Source: Doryteuthis pealeii
Lineage: Eukaryota; Mollusca; Cephalopoda; Myopsida; Loliginidae
Length of the DNA: 64,000 nucleotides
Reading direction: 5' to 3'
NCBI GenBank assembly: GCA_023376005.1
Contig: CM042139.1
Span: forward strand, 143,215,664 to 143,279,663
Under the pieces are notes generated by a model. It had not been told where the DNA came from and searched no databases. It saw only the letters and a program-made list of their open reading frames with translations. Made by a program: the position numbers and the translations under genes. Below are positions 63,175-64,000 of this stretch, piece after piece (positions within the stretch are counted from its first letter, which is position 1; the number at the start of each line of letters is the position of its first letter).

Positions 63175-63370
63175 GGAGTCCCATGGCATAGTGGTAACAT
63201 GCTGGACTAGTTTGAATTCCAGTCACACCATAACATTTACTTTTGGACTAATACACTTAGGAAAGGTAAGAAACCCCTCATCCCTGGGTTAAATAGTACA
63301 ATTACTGTTCTTCTAGAAGGATGGTTTTGGCATCAAATAACCCATGAAGGTTGATATACCATTAAACAAA
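63173..63370 (+). repeat. tRNA-derived SINE, family B
   Basis: Head 'ggagtcccatggcatagtgg' and 'aacatgctggact', body 'gggttaaatagtacaattac', tail 'ggcatcaaataacccatgaa' then 'ggttgatataccattaaac'. Confidence 0.75.
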
Positions 63371-63394
63371 GAAATCAACACGGAACTCTATGAC

Positions 63395-63680
63395 TCTTCC
63401 TTGCCACCCGTCCCTATTGGTCATCACTCCTAGTAGGTCCTCTGTTCAGCATCAAGTGTCTGTGCAGTGATAATCAGTGTAGGTTTTCAATGGCTGACCC
63501 ACACTAGTGTGTCCATGTGCAGATTTCCATTGGATAACATCACTTATGATCTCATCATTGCTTCTTCAGAAGTGTCCAGTATATCTTGTTTATCTAACCT
63601 GAATGGTTTGTGTGATAGGAGGCAAGTGGCAGTACAGCTCTTTTGTGGGATGCTGCTTCTAGTATTTGTGTTGCATAATC
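63395..63680 (+). repeat. interspersed repeat, family C
   Basis: 'gactcttccttgccacccgt', 'cagcatcaagtgtctgtgca', 'ggtttgtgtgataggaggca' and 'gatgctgcttctagtatttg' follow family C order. Confidence 0.65.
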
Positions 63681-64000
63681 TATGCTAGCATAGATTATTG
63701 ACAACACTGTGTAGCGTGAATGGAAATTTACTGACGGTTGGGGACCTTTTGACCCCAGAGGCAGAAAACCCACAATTCATGTGGGAGCTAGTTAACTTGT
63801 AAGTTCCAAGCATGATGTTGGCGAAGAGAGACGTCTCTTGCTTAACTGGAACTCATCACTTGCACATACGCTGTGTTAATTAAGATTAGGTATAAAGGTT
63901 TAAGAAGTAACTTGGTATTGTTGGTCATTATTGCTTAGCTAGAAATGAACCAATAACATGAACCCAGACATCAAGCCGAAGCTGACTCAGAGATAGAAAT
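63681..64000. other. nothing recognised
   Basis: GC is a little higher than average; no exon or matched repeat. Confidence 0.4.

Overview
This is a window of AT-rich invertebrate animal nuclear DNA, probably from a lophotrochozoan such as a mollusc. The phylum is a guess. Exons are short and scattered, introns obey GT-AG and run to 9.6 kb, and most of the sequence is layered transposon debris. No bacterial or organellar gene is present.

One protein-coding gene can be read in full: RBM42 on the plus strand, five exons from 34,724 to 56,436. It encodes 437 residues with a proline-rich centre and a single C-terminal RRM ending in the conserved KEKKRLGLR tail. Two poly(A) signals follow about 100 bases after the stop. 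Two weaker minus-strand coding hints exist: a 22-codon first exon at 25,021-25,086 with ETS and CRE-like sites upstream, and a 29-nt microexon-like segment at 33,035-33,063.

Layout. 0-18 kb is a mosaic of SINEs, MITEs, a hAT transposase relic (513-1,053), a LINE tail and tandem repeats. 18.8-20.2 kb is a broken minus-strand copy of a repeated, uncharacterised animal gene family. 20.6-25 kb holds copies of a DNA transposon with TAGGTACCACCA ends, one carrying a 635-bp solo LTR. 28.2-31.3 kb is a Ty3/Gypsy-type element with both LTRs and large internal deletions. Intron 1 of RBM42 (34.8-43.1 kb) contains a copy of the TAGGTACC transposon inserted inside another copy of itself, a 0.9-kb foldback, and a second transposon family with TAGCATT ends. 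Intron 3 (45.5-55.1 kb) contains a second copy of that TAGCATT element, several SINEs including a 5S-rRNA-derived one, a LINE 3' fragment and two hairpin elements. 56.7-64 kb is again repeats only.

The most interesting material is the mobile-element biology. Two structurally clean non-coding transposon families have precise target-site duplications (8 bp and 7 bp). One is self-nested. The other has an internal ~565-bp tandem structure and sits as paired direct repeats around RBM42 exons 2 and 3. SINEs with different heads (tRNA-like and 5S-like) share one 3' tail motif. The end of RBM42 exon 3 with its splice donor has been tandemly duplicated and has decayed. All homology calls are from reading the sequence; none was checked against a database.
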